Notes: generated by a model not told the origin, from the letters alone. A stretch of 64,000 nt of DNA from Anaeramoeba flamelloides (GCA_027625915.1 JANTQA010000024.1:1-64000); one strand, 5' to 3'; shown: positions 20,108 to 33,600, numbered from the stretch's first letter. Translations and numbers: made by a program.

Positions 20108-21571
20108 TGTTTGTTCTTTTTGTTTTATATTGTTTTACAATGTAAAAAAAAAATCGAAAAAAAAACAAAACAATAAAAAAATAATGAAAAACTACAGAAA
20201 AAAATATTACTGAACTTTTACAAAGCTTTCTTACTTTCCAAGACTTTTAGACAATTTCTAATACTTTCAAATATGAAAATTGAGTAAACATGACTGATAA
20301 TCCTAGTGAATTTTGCAAAATGACTATGAATTAATAGATATCTTTATTGCCTGATACAATCTATTTTTTTTTATTAAATTATTTTAGAGAAAAAATCTAA
20401 GTAATGAGTTTAGATGTTGTTTTATTAGTTTAAATATTCAAGAACACAATTCAAAAATGTACTATCAAGGTTAAAAATTTGAGAATTCAATTAGCTCAAA
20501 TTTCAATTTGAAATATTACTTTTTATTGAAAAATAAATTAAACAAAATTTTCATTTAGCTTTCTCAAAAACCAAGAATTGAAATAAACAAATCTCTGTTT
20601 AGAAGTTCAAATATAAAATAAACCCAATGAACGACTCAAGAAGTATTAATTTTAACAAAAGAGACGAATAAATTTTGGAAAGTTGAAGGAAAATTTCGTT
20701 GGTTTATTTTGCATTTAAACATATTTTCCCTAATATAAGGTGCTTTCGTTTGAAGTTTTTTTGTTCTTTTTCTCCGAATTTGAAACTAATTACAAATTTT
20801 AAAAAATAAAAAAAAAAATTAAAAATTTCTTTTGAAACGTTTCGTAATAGTTATTTTAGTATTCCTGATAAGGTTATTCAAAATTTTCGTTTGGTTAAAC
20901 TAATTTTTGAATCAAAAAATTTCATCAAAATTCGTTAAAATTGAAGTTTGACCGAGTGAAAATTATTCAGTATATACTAAAATAAAATCCAATTTAAAGA
21001 GAAAATAAATAATTCTTTTAGATAGTAAATTTTCAAAATTTAACTTTTACCAAAAATATTTCTTTAATTAACAAAAAAATTGAACTTTAGGAAAACCTTA
21101 AAAAAGTTAATTTGGAAGAAAATAAGACAAAAAAAAGAAAATTTTCACACAAATCGAACAATAATGTAAAGTTTTTTAAAAAAACCGTACAAAAAAAGAT
21201 ACTAAATCTCCATTTCCAATTGAAAATTATTTTCAAATTTGACTTTTTTTGTTCTTTAAATTGAAATTTAATTTTTCAAAATTGATTTAAAATCATCAAA
21301 TTGAAAGACTTTGGTGAATTTCTCCCCTATTTCTTCAATATAAAAAAAAATTTATTTGAAAAACCCTAAACAATTTTTTTTTTCAACCCAGCATTCCTAC
21401 GATCAGACAACTTATCTCTGATACTTAAATAACACCTAAAAAACATAAAACAGATCCTTATTGTGACACAATTCAAAAAAAAAAAAAATACCCAAATTGT
21501 CACCAAAGATTTTTATTAATTTAATCAATAAAAATTTTTCATCTTCCAAACAAATTTAACTAGTTTTCAAT
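20108..21571. other. Intergenic spacer with one short dispersed repeat
   Basis: The segment 20531-20655 recurs at 58218-58345 (shared AATAAATTAAACAAAATTTT, TTTAGCTTTC, AAATCTCTGTTT), and about 48 bp of it recur in reverse at 36005-36052. The rest is featureless A+T-rich sequence without coding potential. Confidence 0.5.
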
Positions 21572-22120
21572 AAAAATGGCAAGCCCATAATAACTCTTAT
21601 ATTAACTATTTTGATATTTTGTTTGTTTTAAATATGTCTTTAAATATATTTTGGTAAAATTTAAAAATTATTTTATTTCATTTTTTGTAATTTATTTTTT
21701 GAAATAATATTGTTTGTAATAATCTTCCAACATAAGAAAAAAAGAAATTATACGAATACTACTGAGAATAATTGAATAGATATTTTAATTTTACCTAATC
21801 AGGGTTTTTCAATATTTAAAATATCTAAACAAATTGTAATTGAAAGAGATGGTCAATCAATCAATGGTTTTCTTTAATTTTTTTTTTAAATTAAATGTTT
21901 CAATCAAATAAGATTTTTAAGAAACCATATTTATTTGTTAAAGTCACATTACTTTTTTTTTTTAAGAATTATTTTTTAATTTTAGAGATTTTGATTTTTT
22001 AAACAATTAATTTAGTATATAATAAGTGAACAATAATATAAGTATATGTTATAATGATTTGTAAGTATAAATTAAATAACTAATTTTAAATTTTTAAATT
22101 TTGGGTGTGACAATTATAAA
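21572..22120 (+). repeat. Dispersed ~560-bp repeat, copy 2 of a direct pair
   Basis: Same orientation and near-identical to 8351-8910, with a few indels and substitutions. Non-coding. No terminal inverted repeats were recognised, so the mechanism of spread is unknown. Confidence 0.8.
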
Positions 22121-22901
22121 AAAAATTGTTTATTTATTTGGAAAAAAACCTAGAACACTTTTCTGAAAAAATAGAAAACCTCCAAAAAACCTAGAACACC
22201 CACCTCAATTCTTTTAAATTTTGGAAAACTTAGGCACTTCCCAAATCTCCAATTTTTAAATTCGACATATTATTTAATCGAGTGAAAGCTGGTCAATTCT
22301 CTCAAGAATTGGGTCTACCCAATAAATTGAGTGGGATTTTTTTACAATTCTTATTCAATTTTATAATTGGCTAAAAAAGATCCAAATCCTTCAGCGGTTT
22401 CTTCATAGAATTAGTGGTTCTATGAAACATAAACCCAATTTTTTATTTAAACTACACTTGGTGGCTTTTTGAGAAAATAATTAAACAATAAGAAATATTT
22501 GTGGTTATAACTATTCAGAAGTTTCAACCTTCATATTGTAAAAGGTCATTTTACTACTGTCCCATCATCGGTTCTTGAAAACTATTTTCTTTTTTATAAT
22601 CAAAGTAATATCAATCCAAATTCGAATATTAGTTAAGGGAGATTCAATTAGTTTTCAAATAAAACTTATTGAATAATTGGTAAAAATATATTATTTTATT
22701 TTTTGATTTTTGATTTTAATTTTTCAATCAAAAAAATCCAAAATTAACTGATTTTTTATGTAAATGATGACTTTTCCCATTATTAAATATAATCCAATTC
22801 AGATATTAATATTCTTATTTAGTCTAAAATAAAATTTTTTTTATGGTTTGGAGATATATAAACAAAATGGTCAGAGTAATATATCTATAAATACATATAT
22901 C
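22121..22901. other. Intergenic spacer
   Basis: A+T-rich. A short direct repeat AAAACCTAGAACAC occurs twice near 22146-22190. No gene is recognised. Confidence 0.35.
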
Positions 22902-23798
22902 AACTAAATTCCAAAAATTGGGTCACACTTTCTAAATTAATTTAATTCCAAGAAAAGTGATATTTAACTCTTAAATAGAAACATTAGTCTTAAAAAAACA
23001 ATAGACATGATTTAAAGTTAATTATTTATAATTATTTATCATTATTTCTTTATTTTTTGATTTTTTGATCTTTGTATTTTATTTTAAATAAATGTTCAAA
23101 AAAAATATAATTAAATTCAAAATTATTGGAAAAACATACACAAGTTAATCAATTCGAGAAATAAGTAGAGAATTACAAATTAGTTTCAAAAAAAGGATAG
23201 ATTTTGGATTAAGAATTGGAACTCAGAAGGGAGACTTTCAAATAAAAAAAGAGGTCGAAAAAGAAAAAAAAAAAAAAACAAAACATTTATTAAATTCAAA
23301 GAGTTAAAGAATTTAGAGAAGGAAAAATGAAAATGATAGTAATTTTGTTTTTTTTTTTTTTGCATTGAAAAAAAAAAATTCATTAAAATTTTTAGAAAAC
23401 CTCAAAATCACTTTAAAATGAGATTTAAATTTTTTGATCTGATCTCATAAAAAAGATTCTGTTTTTATCAAAAACAAAATTTCTGAAACAAAAAACCAAT
23501 AATATAGTGTACAAAAGGATAGATTTAGTTAAGAAAAGGGTATGTGATTCTCGAGTTTTAAATAATTTTACTTTAAATAAAATGAATTTTTTGGTAACCA
23601 TGTTCCAACAATACATCTATGTGATTTTTATTTTTTTCTTTTTATTTGAATTTTAAATTTGCTATAAAATATATAAATAGTCTTAATAAAATATTTTTGG
23701 AAAGTTTTTTATTTTAATGTTCAAGTGTTATGGTATTTTAAAAGAATATTTTTATTAAAGTAATTTTTTTTAGTATACCAATTTTTGGTTTTGAGTTT
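22902..23798 (+). mobile_element. 0.9-kb TIR element (MITE-like), copy 1
   Basis: The left end reads AACTAAATTCCAAAAATTG and the right end ACCAATTTTTGGTTTTGAG, imperfect terminal inverted repeats of about 25 bp. The body matches 26944-27850 in reverse and 44181-46029 in the same direction. There is no intact open frame; the short Phe/Leu-rich frames in it are low-complexity shadows. It is probably a non-autonomous DNA transposon. The flanks are AT dinucleotide-rich, so the target-site duplication is ambiguous. Confidence 0.75.
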
Positions 23799-23959
23799 AT
23801 ATATAATAGTAGAAAAAAAAATACCCAATAAATACTGAACATAAGAAAATAAAATAATTTATTTAAGAATATATGATTATTTATTTATAGTATTTTAGTT
23901 CTTAAAATTTTTTTTACTCCTTAATTTAAAATTTCACCATTGTTTGTAAGTACTTGAGA

Positions 23960-24250
23960 GAAAGTCTTGTTCAAGTTTTTTATCTAAGCAACAATTTTTT
24001 TAGTACCAAAATGTTTCCATTTAAATAACTTAAATAGTCTTCTATAAATCTGTCATTTAATGAAAGGTTCATTTGATTTTTCATTATTGGAATATATTTT
24101 CTTGAACTTTTCTTACCATTTTGATTAAAAATATTTTTTAAGCATTTTTGAACTCTTCATTTGTAACTTTTCAAATCTCCCCATGTTCCTTCTGTCTCTT
24201 CAATGAATCTTTGGTAAACTAGTTGTACCATCTTTGAATAGTTATAACCG
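23960..24250 (-). pseudogene. Unidentified coding-like relic
   Basis: The minus strand from 24250 reads GYNYSKMVQLVYQRFIEETE then GTWGDLKSYK, an in-frame TGA, then a further open stretch with VQKCLKNIFNQNGKKSSRKY and FNDRFIEDYLSYLNGN up to a stop. The mix of residues is unlike the Phe/Ile/Lys/Asn noise of the spacer and suggests a former protein. I do not recognise the family. Its place between two inverted TIR elements makes a transposase remnant one possibility. Confidence in any function is nil. Confidence 0.3.
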
Positions 24251-26852
24251 AAAAAAAAATATTTTAGTGAAAATTTATAGAGTGGATATTTCTCTTAAGG
24301 ATGTAGCAATACCATACCCTGTACTAAAAATTCGAGAGAAGAGAGTTTAGAGTATTTTGTAATAGTGGCATTAGGTCGTAGATTCTCTAAAATTCTTTTT
24401 TCAAAAAAATATTTTTAAATTTTGTTTTCAGTAATGTTTTTTATTAAAAAAAAAATGAAAAAATATGAAAAAATACTAAATGATTTTTATTTTTTTTTCT
24501 AATGAATTTTTTTCTTTGGAGAAGATAAATTTTGAGTTTTTGAATAAAATTTATAAGTATTTGCAACTTGAAATTTTTTTAAAATTGATTCATATTGATC
24601 TCTCCAATTCCACCAGACCCAACTATTTACAACTCTAACCAGAAAAAGTTTTAACATTAATTATTATTTTTTGGAATGCTTAAAATGATTATTACATCGA
24701 ATTATTCATTACAATTAGTTCTTGATAAGTATTATTTTTCATTGGTTGAATTTAACTTCCTTAGTTTATTGGAAGTATTTTTGATAATATAAAAAAAGTT
24801 TGCTCTTCAATGCCGATGTGTAAATGGTACTTAATTAAAACATTGAACCTATTTGTGTTAGATTTTGAAATATGTACAATCAAAATTTGGCTTTTCTTTT
24901 TAAATTCAATACATTTCTTCTAAATGTCTTTCAATAAAATTTCTTCCTTGTTGCTTTTTTTTGACATGAAAAAAAAAAACTCAAAAATGAAAAAATAAAT
25001 GAAAAAATGATAAAATAAATTGCCGCAAAAGAATATTAAGTGGTGATTATAGGGAGATATTATCATCTGTTCCTGAAGTAGTTTAAACTATTCTACTCAT
25101 TATTCTATTGTGGCATTTTATTTTAGCCTATCAAAAAAAAAATCCCAAAAGAATTTGAATGGGATACATTTGAATACCAAAAATCAATTACATACACAAT
25201 CAGTAAAAAATATTAGTTTCTGATCTAGTTTGAAATTGGTAGAAAAAGTAAAAAATATTGAATCTTAGGTGCTGCTCGCTTAAATTAATTAAGATTCAAT
25301 ATTTCTCTTCAAGGATGGTTTGTGTATTTTTCTTAATTTTCAAAGGAATTCAAATCATTTAAATGAAAAGTAAATTAGAAAAAAACTGAAAAAATCAAAT
25401 TGGATAAAATAAATAATTGTTTTATTTTATTATTAGATATTAAAAATACTATACAAATAAATTTTATCACAATTTTTTGGGGGTTTGATTTTTAATTCAT
25501 CACTATCTAGAAATATCTAGTATCATTCATAATAATCTTCAAGTATACAATGGGAATTAAAAAAAAAAATTGAATTAGAATGACAATATTAATAATATAT
25601 AATTATCTTCATTATACCTCCTTGTAATTTAAATATACAAGTAACCCAAATTAAAAAAGCAATTTGTAAATATTTTGTTTGTTTTTCAAAATTTTTGGAA
25701 AGATCTTTCTTTATGATCAAGATGATAATCTTTTAGTAACAATTGACTTATTCTCATTGAAATTTGACAAGACATAAATAAATTTCTTAGCTGGTACTGA
25801 AAAATAGAAATAATCATTTAATCTGGTATCCACTTCTCTTCTTGTAAATGTATTGAAATCTTTTCTATATAAAGGGAATACTTTTAAGCATTATTTTGAA
25901 ACATTTCCACATTTCCATATTCTAATTTCCTTAAATATACTAGATGGAAGTTTCGGGATTAATTTGGGACAGATACTTCTGATATTCTTTGTAATTTTTA
26001 AGCCCAATTTTGATTTAAGATTTAATTGAATTTTTTTTTCTCTTCAATTAATATTATTTTATATTTTAATGATCTCAAATTTGATTTTATTATTATGTTT
26101 CCCTACAAACCCTGTTATTAAGATAATCATTATCTAATAAAAAATTCACTAATCTTCAAAATTGTGAGATTATCCATAAAAGAAAAACACTTATCGGTGA
26201 GAGAGTGAGTTCTCCGTGATATGTAATTTGTCAACAAATTTTTCATTTGTTGATGAAAAAATCTAATAATTTTAATAATTGTTTGAATTTCAATTCTGTT
26301 AGAAACCATCAGGTAACCGATTAAAACTGTGGTTGAAAGTGGTTTCTGTATTCAGGCTTTATTTCTCACACATTTTTTACTGAAAGATAAATGAAAATTA
26401 TAAAATTTGAGAAATAAGGGTTTCATTATGAAATATTTAGAAAAAATCGAAGTACCTACCAAATTACGATATAAGTTACATATTTAGTAATTCAAAAATT
26501 GATTTATTTATTAAATTATGATATATGTACAATATTTCGAAATTTGATCCCACTTTTCTAATTGTTATTTAATTTCATCTTATAATTTCTCAAAAAATTT
26601 ATGATTAAAAAAATCACTCAGATTTAATTTTATTGGGGTTCCTATTAATAATATTAAATAGAATTTCAATTCATTTGTTTTTTTAAATTAGGATGTTTTT
26701 TATTTTTGTTTTTTAATCTTCTTTAAATATAAAAGATAAATTTCTGACATTTCAATAAAATTAAAACAAATTAATTCTTTTATCAAATTAATTTCAATAT
26801 CAATGAATATTAAATAAAAATAAAAATATTTAACTTCGAACTTACCATTTTA

Positions 26853-26861
<9 letters not shown>

Positions 26862-26893
<32 letters not shown>
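26862..26893. repeat. GT dinucleotide microsatellite
   Basis: An uninterrupted run of alternating G and T of about 16 units lies close to the outer end of the second 0.9-kb element. A TA dinucleotide run inside that element lies at about 27187-27222. Confidence 0.9.
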
Positions 26894-26895
<2 letters not shown>

Positions 26896-26943
26896 TGTAT
26901 ATGTATGTATATTAGTAAAAATAAATTACGAAATAAGGTATAA

Positions 26944-27178
26944 ACTCAATTCCAAAAATTGTAGCACTAAAAAAAATTACTTGAATAAAAATATTCTTTC
27001 AAATAAAAATATAATTGAAGGTTAATTAAATCAACTTTCCGAAAATATTTTATTCAGACTATTTAAATATTTTATCGTCAATTTAAAATTCAAATAAAAA
27101 ATAAAAAATAAAAAATAAAAATCACATAGATGTATTGTTGAAACATAGTTATCCAAAAATTCATTGTATTTAAAGTAA

Positions 27179-27225
<47 letters not shown>

Positions 27226-27850
27226 CCTTCTGTTTTCATAACTAAATCTATCCTTTTGTACACTATATTATTGGTTTTTTGTTTCAGAAATTTTGTTTTT
27301 GATAAAAACAGAATCTTTTTTATGAGATCAGATCAAAAAATTTAAATCTCATTTTAAAGTGATTTTGAGGTTTTCTAAAAATTTTAATGAATTTTTTTTT
27401 TTTCAATGCAAAAAAAAAAAAAAAAAATTACTATCATTTTCATTTTTCCTTCTCTAAATTCTTTAACTCTTTGAATTTAATAAATGTTTTGTTTTTTTTT
27501 TTTTTTCTTTTTCGACCTCTTTTTTTATTTGAAAGTCTTTCTTCTGAGTTCCAATTCTTAATCCAAAATCGATCCTTTTTTTGAAACTAATTTGTAATTC
27601 TCTACTTATTTCTCGAATTGATTAACTTGTGTATGTTTTTCCAATAATTTTGAATTTAATTATATTTTTTTTGAACATTTATTTAAAATAAATCAAAAAA
27701 TCAAAAAATAAAGAAATAATGATAAATAATGAACTTTAAATCATATCTTTTGTTTTTTTAAGACTAATGTTTCTATTTAAGTGTTAAATATCACTTTTCT
27801 TGGAATTACATTAATTTTGAAGTTGTGACCCAATTTTTGGAATTTAGTTA
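26944..27850 (-). mobile_element. 0.9-kb TIR element, copy 2 (inverted)
   Basis: Reverse complement of 22902-23798 over almost its whole length, with terminal words AAACTCAATTCCAAAAATTG and CCAATTTTTGGAATTTAG. It carries a TA-dinucleotide expansion at 27187-27222 that copy 1 lacks. It is non-coding. Confidence 0.75.
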
Positions 27851-29521
27851 AAAATTTTGTAATTTAATAAATTGCGAAATTATAATAATGCGGAAATCAA
27901 TCTCCTATTTCGTAATTTAGCACATGTTTTGAAATTTTTTTTAATTTTTCGTAATTAAGTACTTTTTTCTCAAATTTCTTATTTTGTCATAATCTTTTCT
28001 GTATTTTTTTACAAAAGATATTAAAAGTCGGCAAGTCTTAGATTTTCTTTTAACTGTGAAATAAATCCCACCTAAAAGACAGGTTAGGTTAGGTGGAATT
28101 AACAAAATTAAAGGAGTTAAAAAGATTCAGTAATAAAATTTCTAACAAAATTTATTAATAAATTTGGTTAGCTTTTTCTCATCGAACCAATCTTTATTCT
28201 ATCTATTAGGTATTGTTATTGTTTTTGTTTTTGTTGTTGTTGATTTTATTGTTTTAGTTGTTTATTGTTGTTGTTGTTTATTGTTGTTGTTGTTGATTAG
28301 CGATTAATGTTATTAATTTTATTCAAGTATTTATCAAATCTTTTCATTACAACTTCAATACAAACATTTTAGAGATTATATTTTTATCATTCTTCATTAA
28401 AAATGTTGAAAATTTGTTGATTTCTTTGAAAAAATAACAAATTATTTAATTTAAAGCAAGATCAAAATAATTTTGTAAAAACAATTTCATTCAAATATTA
28501 ATAAAGGAAAAAATTTAAAGATGGACTAAGTGATAATAAAATGATAGGTTTGGTTGTGTATAAATAATTTAGTTTATTCTAATCAAGGTCTCAGAATAAA
28601 TTTAATAATCAAAAGAATTTTAATTACTTAGGAGTAAAAAGGAGGATTAATTTTGTAAGTTATTAATTTTAGCATTATTACCTTGATCCAAGAAGTATAA
28701 TTAGATTATTTACAATACTAAAAGGAAGCCTAAGTGTAATGACGAAGAGAGTCTTGGTTGTTTTTAATTTATCTGTAAAATAAGACTGAATTAATAGATT
28801 TTTACAAATATTTCCATTTGATAAGAAAAATCAAATATAAAGTTTTTTCTACCTTCTTTTCCTGCATTTTGACACCAACATTTAAAAAAAATTTTCAAGA
28901 TTTTAAATTTTTTCTAAATTTTAATTTTTACTAAATTTCTCTGAGTTTGAAAGCTTTGAAGAGGCCAAAAAATTCAAACGGTTTTCAATTTTCACAACCT
29001 TTTGAATCTTAGATTTTAAAATATCTTGGAAAATAATTGTTGCTTGCAAAAAATAATAGTTTTTGGTAATCCCGATAAATTTGTGCTAGAAAGTGAACTC
29101 GAAGGTTGATAATCTTTGGAATGAAAAACGAAATTTAGAATTGTTCATTAAAAAAAAAATTGTTAAAATGAAACTGAAAATGATTTTTGAGAAAACTCTA
29201 AATTTTTGGGAGTGTTGAAGGCATTCAAAAAGTCAAAGGAATTTTAACATTCGGTCAAATTTTTAATTTTTAAATGGCAATAAATAAAATTTCTTATAAT
29301 ATTTACTAGCATTCAAGATTTACGACACGATTTGAATGTTGAAAATTGACTGGGTTCTTTGAAACATGTTGAAATCTTTGAAGGTTGAAACAATTTGTAA
29401 TTTACAAATCATTTTTTTGAAAAATAAAAATTGTTTTTGGATTTGGATTAACCCCCAAAAAAAAAAAAATAAAACTAAAAGAAACAACAACAATAACAAC
29501 AACCATACAACAACAACAATA
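27851..29521. other. Intergenic spacer and 5' region of the PAS-like gene
   Basis: It contains a short hairpin at 28068-28100 (CCACCTAA paired with TTAGGTGG), TTG-rich triplet repeats at 28215-28300, and an A+T-rich leader with CAA/AAC repeats (29480-29520) just before the PAS gene. No other gene is recognised. Confidence 0.35.
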
Positions 29522-30694
29522 ATGGGGATTAAACACTCTTCACATAAAACACTCTATAGGATCTCAACAAGAAATAAAAAACGATTTTTTCATCTACTCG
29601 ATAACACAGATGTTTTGAATACGTTGTTTGATCAGAGTTTTAATGTTCTTTTTTACAACTCTGTGTCACAAAAATTATTGGGTATGTCAAAAAAACAAAT
29701 AAAATCAAATACTGGCAAAACACCTTTACAAAATAATCAAAGAAAAGGAGGAACTGGAATTCTAACTCCACACCAACCTTATTACCAACAGAACTCACTC
29801 GATGTATTTCAGGGAATAATTCAAGAAATAATCAAATTCAATTCTGCACGTGCAATACTTACCCTTAAACATACTAAACAAAAAGATCATTTTTTGAATT
29901 TCATCAGTTATTTTCGAAAAATTCAAATCGGAACTGAGATCTTCATTCTTGGTACAAGCTTTCAGTTAGAACAAAAACCCTTAACACCAATTAGTACTGA
30001 TAACTGCAAAAAATTCAGAAGAAAAAAAAAACCCAAAATTGAACAAGAAGACGAACAAGAAAAATTCACAACAACAAAAAAAAAAGATCGAAAGACAGGG
30101 AACAAAATCACGAAAAAGAAAAAGAAAAAGAAAAAGAAAAAGAAAAAGAAAAAGAAAAAGAAAAAAAGACTTCAAAAAATGATGAAGACAACCGAAAACA
30201 CAAACATAATGAGAAAAATTACAAATATTTCAAGAATTCATATGAAGAAGAAATACAGACAATTAAAAAATTCTATTTTTTCTCATTCCTTACCAAAAGA
30301 GAACACAAAGGATTTTTTAATTGGAAATTTGAATCAGAATTTGTCCGCAAATAATAACGAGAATATACTAATTCTTGAAGTTAATAATCAGAATGTAAAG
30401 GATAATGAGAATGAGAACAATAATCAACAGAATGTTAATGAAACTTGGATTGAAAATACCAATGATTCTAGTCTTTGTGGTGGCAGTGATGATGATGATG
30501 ATGAATATGGCACAAGATTTATATTGTTTGATAATTACCAGAATCATTCTTCTAAACTGAACAATCCAAAAACTGACAATGAATATGGCGACAGTTGTAT
30601 CTTATCTAAAAAAACAAAGAATGATAAATCGAATTGTTGTGATTGTGATAGTGATTGTCATGATTATAGCATTATTGAAATTATCAGTGATTAA
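29522..30694 (+). CDS. PAS-like domain protein with N-terminal MGxxxS
   Basis: I place the start at 29522 (MGIKHSSHKTLYRIS); the open frame runs 52 codons further up, but that part is Asn/Thr low complexity. Met-Gly followed by Ser is a plausible N-myristoylation signal, suggesting membrane attachment. The next ~130 residues look like a PAS fold: LFDQSFNVLFYNSVSQKLLG, a PYYQ segment, then KIQIGTEIFILGTSF as the closing strands. This layout recalls a protist family of PAS proteins, from memory only. The rest is a Lys-rich stretch from an AAAAAG microsatellite (30112-30170), an Asn/Asp-rich region and a Cys/Asp-rich end (CCDCDSDCHD). No effector domain is visible, so the sensing partner is unknown. 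Stop is TAA. Confidence 0.6.
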   Translation: MGIKHSSHKTLYRISTRNKKRFFHLLDNTDVLNTLFDQSFNVLFYNSVSQKLLGMSKKQIKSNTGKTPLQNNQRKGGTGILTPHQPYYQQNSLDVFQGIIQEIIKFNSARAILTLKHTKQKDHFLNFISYFRKIQIGTEIFILGTSFQLEQKPLTPISTDNCKKFRRKKKPKIEQEDEQEKFTTTKKKDRKTGNKITKKKKKKKKKKKKKKKKKKRLQKMMKTTENTNIMRKITNISRIHMKKKYRQLKNSIFSHSLPKENTKDFLIGNLNQNLSANNNENILILEVNNQNVKDNENENNNQQNVNETWIENTNDSSLCGGSDDDDDEYGTRFILFDNYQNHSSKLNNPKTDNEYGDSCILSKKTKNDKSNCCDCDSDCHDYSIIEIISD

Positions 30695-33600
30695 AGTAAT
30701 GATGGCCTTTGATCCAACATGAATATCAAATCTGTTCTAATATTATTATGAATAATTATTCTGACTATTATTATCTGAAATACAACAACAAACCCAAAAG
30801 CAAAGGCAAAGGCAAATGGAAAAACAACAATAACAACAACAAAAACTATAACAAACAAAGAACAATAATAACAACAACAACATCAATTCGAAATATCTGT
30901 ACATACTAAAATTTCATTTTTGAAATAAAAAAATCTTAATATTAATTATTTGGTAATATCTTGGATCTCATACATTTGTTTAATGAAATAAAACCAATTA
31001 TCTAACCTTTTTAGAATTCATAATAATAAAATAAATTCAAAAAGATGACAGAATTATCAATCCATATAAAAATTAAAAAAAAAAAAAAATAATGTTCCCT
31101 AATACTAAAGAGTGGGAAATAAAAATTGGTATTATTTTAGTTTATAAAAAATTTTAATCAATACAATATTGGCTTTATTTAAATTTTTGGATCACATTAA
31201 CTGATTTTATTTAGTTTTTGAATTGCAATAAAAAAAACTTTGAAATTTAATATCACTAATTGTAAAAAAATTACCTATCAAATGAAATTGATCACGTGAT
31301 TTGTCAAAAGAAGCAACAAGAAAAAAAATAGAAGTAAAAAGAAAAGAAAAAGAAAAAGAAAAATCAACAAGAAACAAGTAAAAAATGTCAAAGAGGGAAA
31401 GTCTCTCCAGTTATTCCGAATTAACTAAAAATAAGATATTGTTGTTGTTTTTCACCTTTTTTTCATATTCGTGAATATTTTTGAATTTCCATTTGATTAA
31501 AAAACAACTTAATTATATATAAATATAATACAAATGTTTATTCAATTTTATCATTTAATTTTACTTTAAATAGCATAATATTTATTTAATTTTTTTATTT
31601 GAAAACAAACTTTTTTCTTCTAGAATAAATACTTTATTGTTAGAATTTTTTTTTCTAAGAATGTAACAAAATATAATAAATCTGAAAAAGATAATTTTCA
31701 TAAAATATCTATAATGCCAATTTCAGTTTTTTTTTTTTTTGGATTGGTTAGATTTCCCCAAAAAATGAAACAAGTTATTGGAATCTGTTTAATTAAGGTT
31801 TTTGAGGTTCGGTTATTTTATTATTATTATTTTTTTTTGTTGGGGTCTGTTGTGGTTGTTGTGGATGTTGTGACTTTTTTTGTAATGATTTAAAGATTAA
31901 TAATTTAAAAAAAAAAAGTAATACTTGAGGAAAAAAAATATGTTTACTTACTTATTGGAGAAGAGAAACTTAATTTGAAGATCCAAATCTCCAATTGATA
32001 AACAAGTTTATTATTTTGTTTAATGGACAATTTAAAGAGAAAAGTTTCTTATTAAAAAATCAAAAATTTACAAATGGAACCGGAGATTTGGTAGATCTGT
32101 ATCGATTTTTTTTAAAAATAGTAGTGAGATCTACAACTTGATTTGTATCAATTTTGATAATAAAAAAACAATCTTTCAAACTTTAATTACTCTTGCTTGA
32201 GAAAACCTCAAGAAGAAGGATATTTTTCAGAGGTAAATATTTTGATAACAAAGAACAAATAAAAAAATCGATTTTTGATACAAGAAGTATTTTAGAGAAC
32301 TCATATTCTTAAATTCTTTAGTTTTTTTTTTTTTTTTGATAAGATTAAGGCGAGGTATAGCTTATAATTTTGGGTTACTTTTCGAGTAAAAAAGTTTTTG
32401 GGAATGACATTTTTGATCCATTTTCCAAAAATATCTTGTATCCGGTATTTAAGACATATCAGTATTTGACCAAGTTACAGAATTCAAAAAAACACCCCCC
32501 CTTGTTTAATACAGCCTTGTGTAATGATTTTACCAATATTTTCAAAATTTAAAAAACGAATAGAATTTTTCTTACATTAAATTATTAATTTTGCATTCAA
32601 CTAAAATTAAATACATGAAAACACATTATGACTACTCTATTAATGGGTATACAAAACATTCTCAAAATTTCGGAAAAATTTCGAATTAAAAAAAAAAATA
32701 TTGATGAGAAAAAAATTGACAATAATTTTTCAAAATGTGGGGAAAATTATTTTTCCATTTTTTTCAGAACATAATAATTTTACTTTTTTAACTAAAAAAT
32801 TACTTATTTTTATTAAATATAATCAAATAGAGTAAGTGATATATCATTTCTAATATTCAGAAGAAGATCCATTAAAAAATTTTTATTATTTTTTATAAAG
32901 GAGGTATACACCAAATTGTGTGAGAAAGTTTATAGACAAAAAACAATTCAACATTTTGAATTATATTTGAGTTGAAATTTGAGTTGATATTTGAATCAGA
33001 ATTTTGGATATATTTAAAGTACTTTGAGAGTAAATAATGTTTTTATTAGAAAGTAAGTATATAAGTTAAGTCTAGTAAGAATTTCTCTCAACGAAAAAAA
33101 AAAAATGTTTTGAAAAATAAGGTTGATCCAATTATTTATACAACTACAATATTTTGAATAAATTTTATTTTTTGAAAAAGGTTTTTGAATAAGTTTATGT
33201 AAAGTACTCTCCGAATATATAATGTAATAAAATGAATTATGTACATCAAGAAAAGATTAGATGGTAAAAATTTAAAAAATTATCAAAAATTGTGAAAACA
33301 TGTATTCTTTATATATATATATATAAACAACTCTAAATTTTTTTGACTGGCTTTTGTTCAAAATTATGTGATAAATGTAAATTAAACTCTGAGTGAAAAA
33401 TTAATCGAGGTTTAGTAAGTATGGAAATTCAGGACAAAATGTCTCTAAATGGATTTGAAAATTTTTGAAAAGTTCCCAATTTTCTCTTTAAAAGTTCTTA
33501 CATTGAGAAGGTATTATTTTATAGTGCAAGTTATATTCCAAAATTGATAATAATTCCGACCTTTGGATATTATTACATAAAATATTTTTTTAATAAAAAC

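Larger units (their letters stand above)
23799..26943. other. 3.1-kb segment between two inverted 0.9-kb elements
   Basis: Mostly A+T-rich without genes. It contains a coding-like relic on the minus strand at 23960-24250 (separate entry) and a GT dinucleotide run near 26862-26893. The flanking elements at 22902-23798 and 26944-27850 are in opposite orientation, so the whole 4.9 kb could fold or move as a composite unit. Confidence 0.4.

Noticed and set aside
23186-23383. 65-codon frame almost identical to one at 27387-27584
   Set aside because: At first this looked like a conserved small protein, but both lie in inverted copies of the same 0.9-kb element and are Phe/Lys low complexity.
22902-27850. 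One large element with ~0.9-kb terminal inverted repeats
   Set aside because: Each end is itself a complete element with its own short inverted ends, and a solo copy exists at 44181. Two independent insertions are simpler, though a composite remains possible.
28068-28100. Telomere-like TTAGG repeat
   Set aside because: Only two units, inside a small hairpin in the middle of the contig.
32370-32552. 60-codon plus-strand frame starting MGYFSSKK
   Set aside because: Short, with no recognisable domain and no supporting splice signals.
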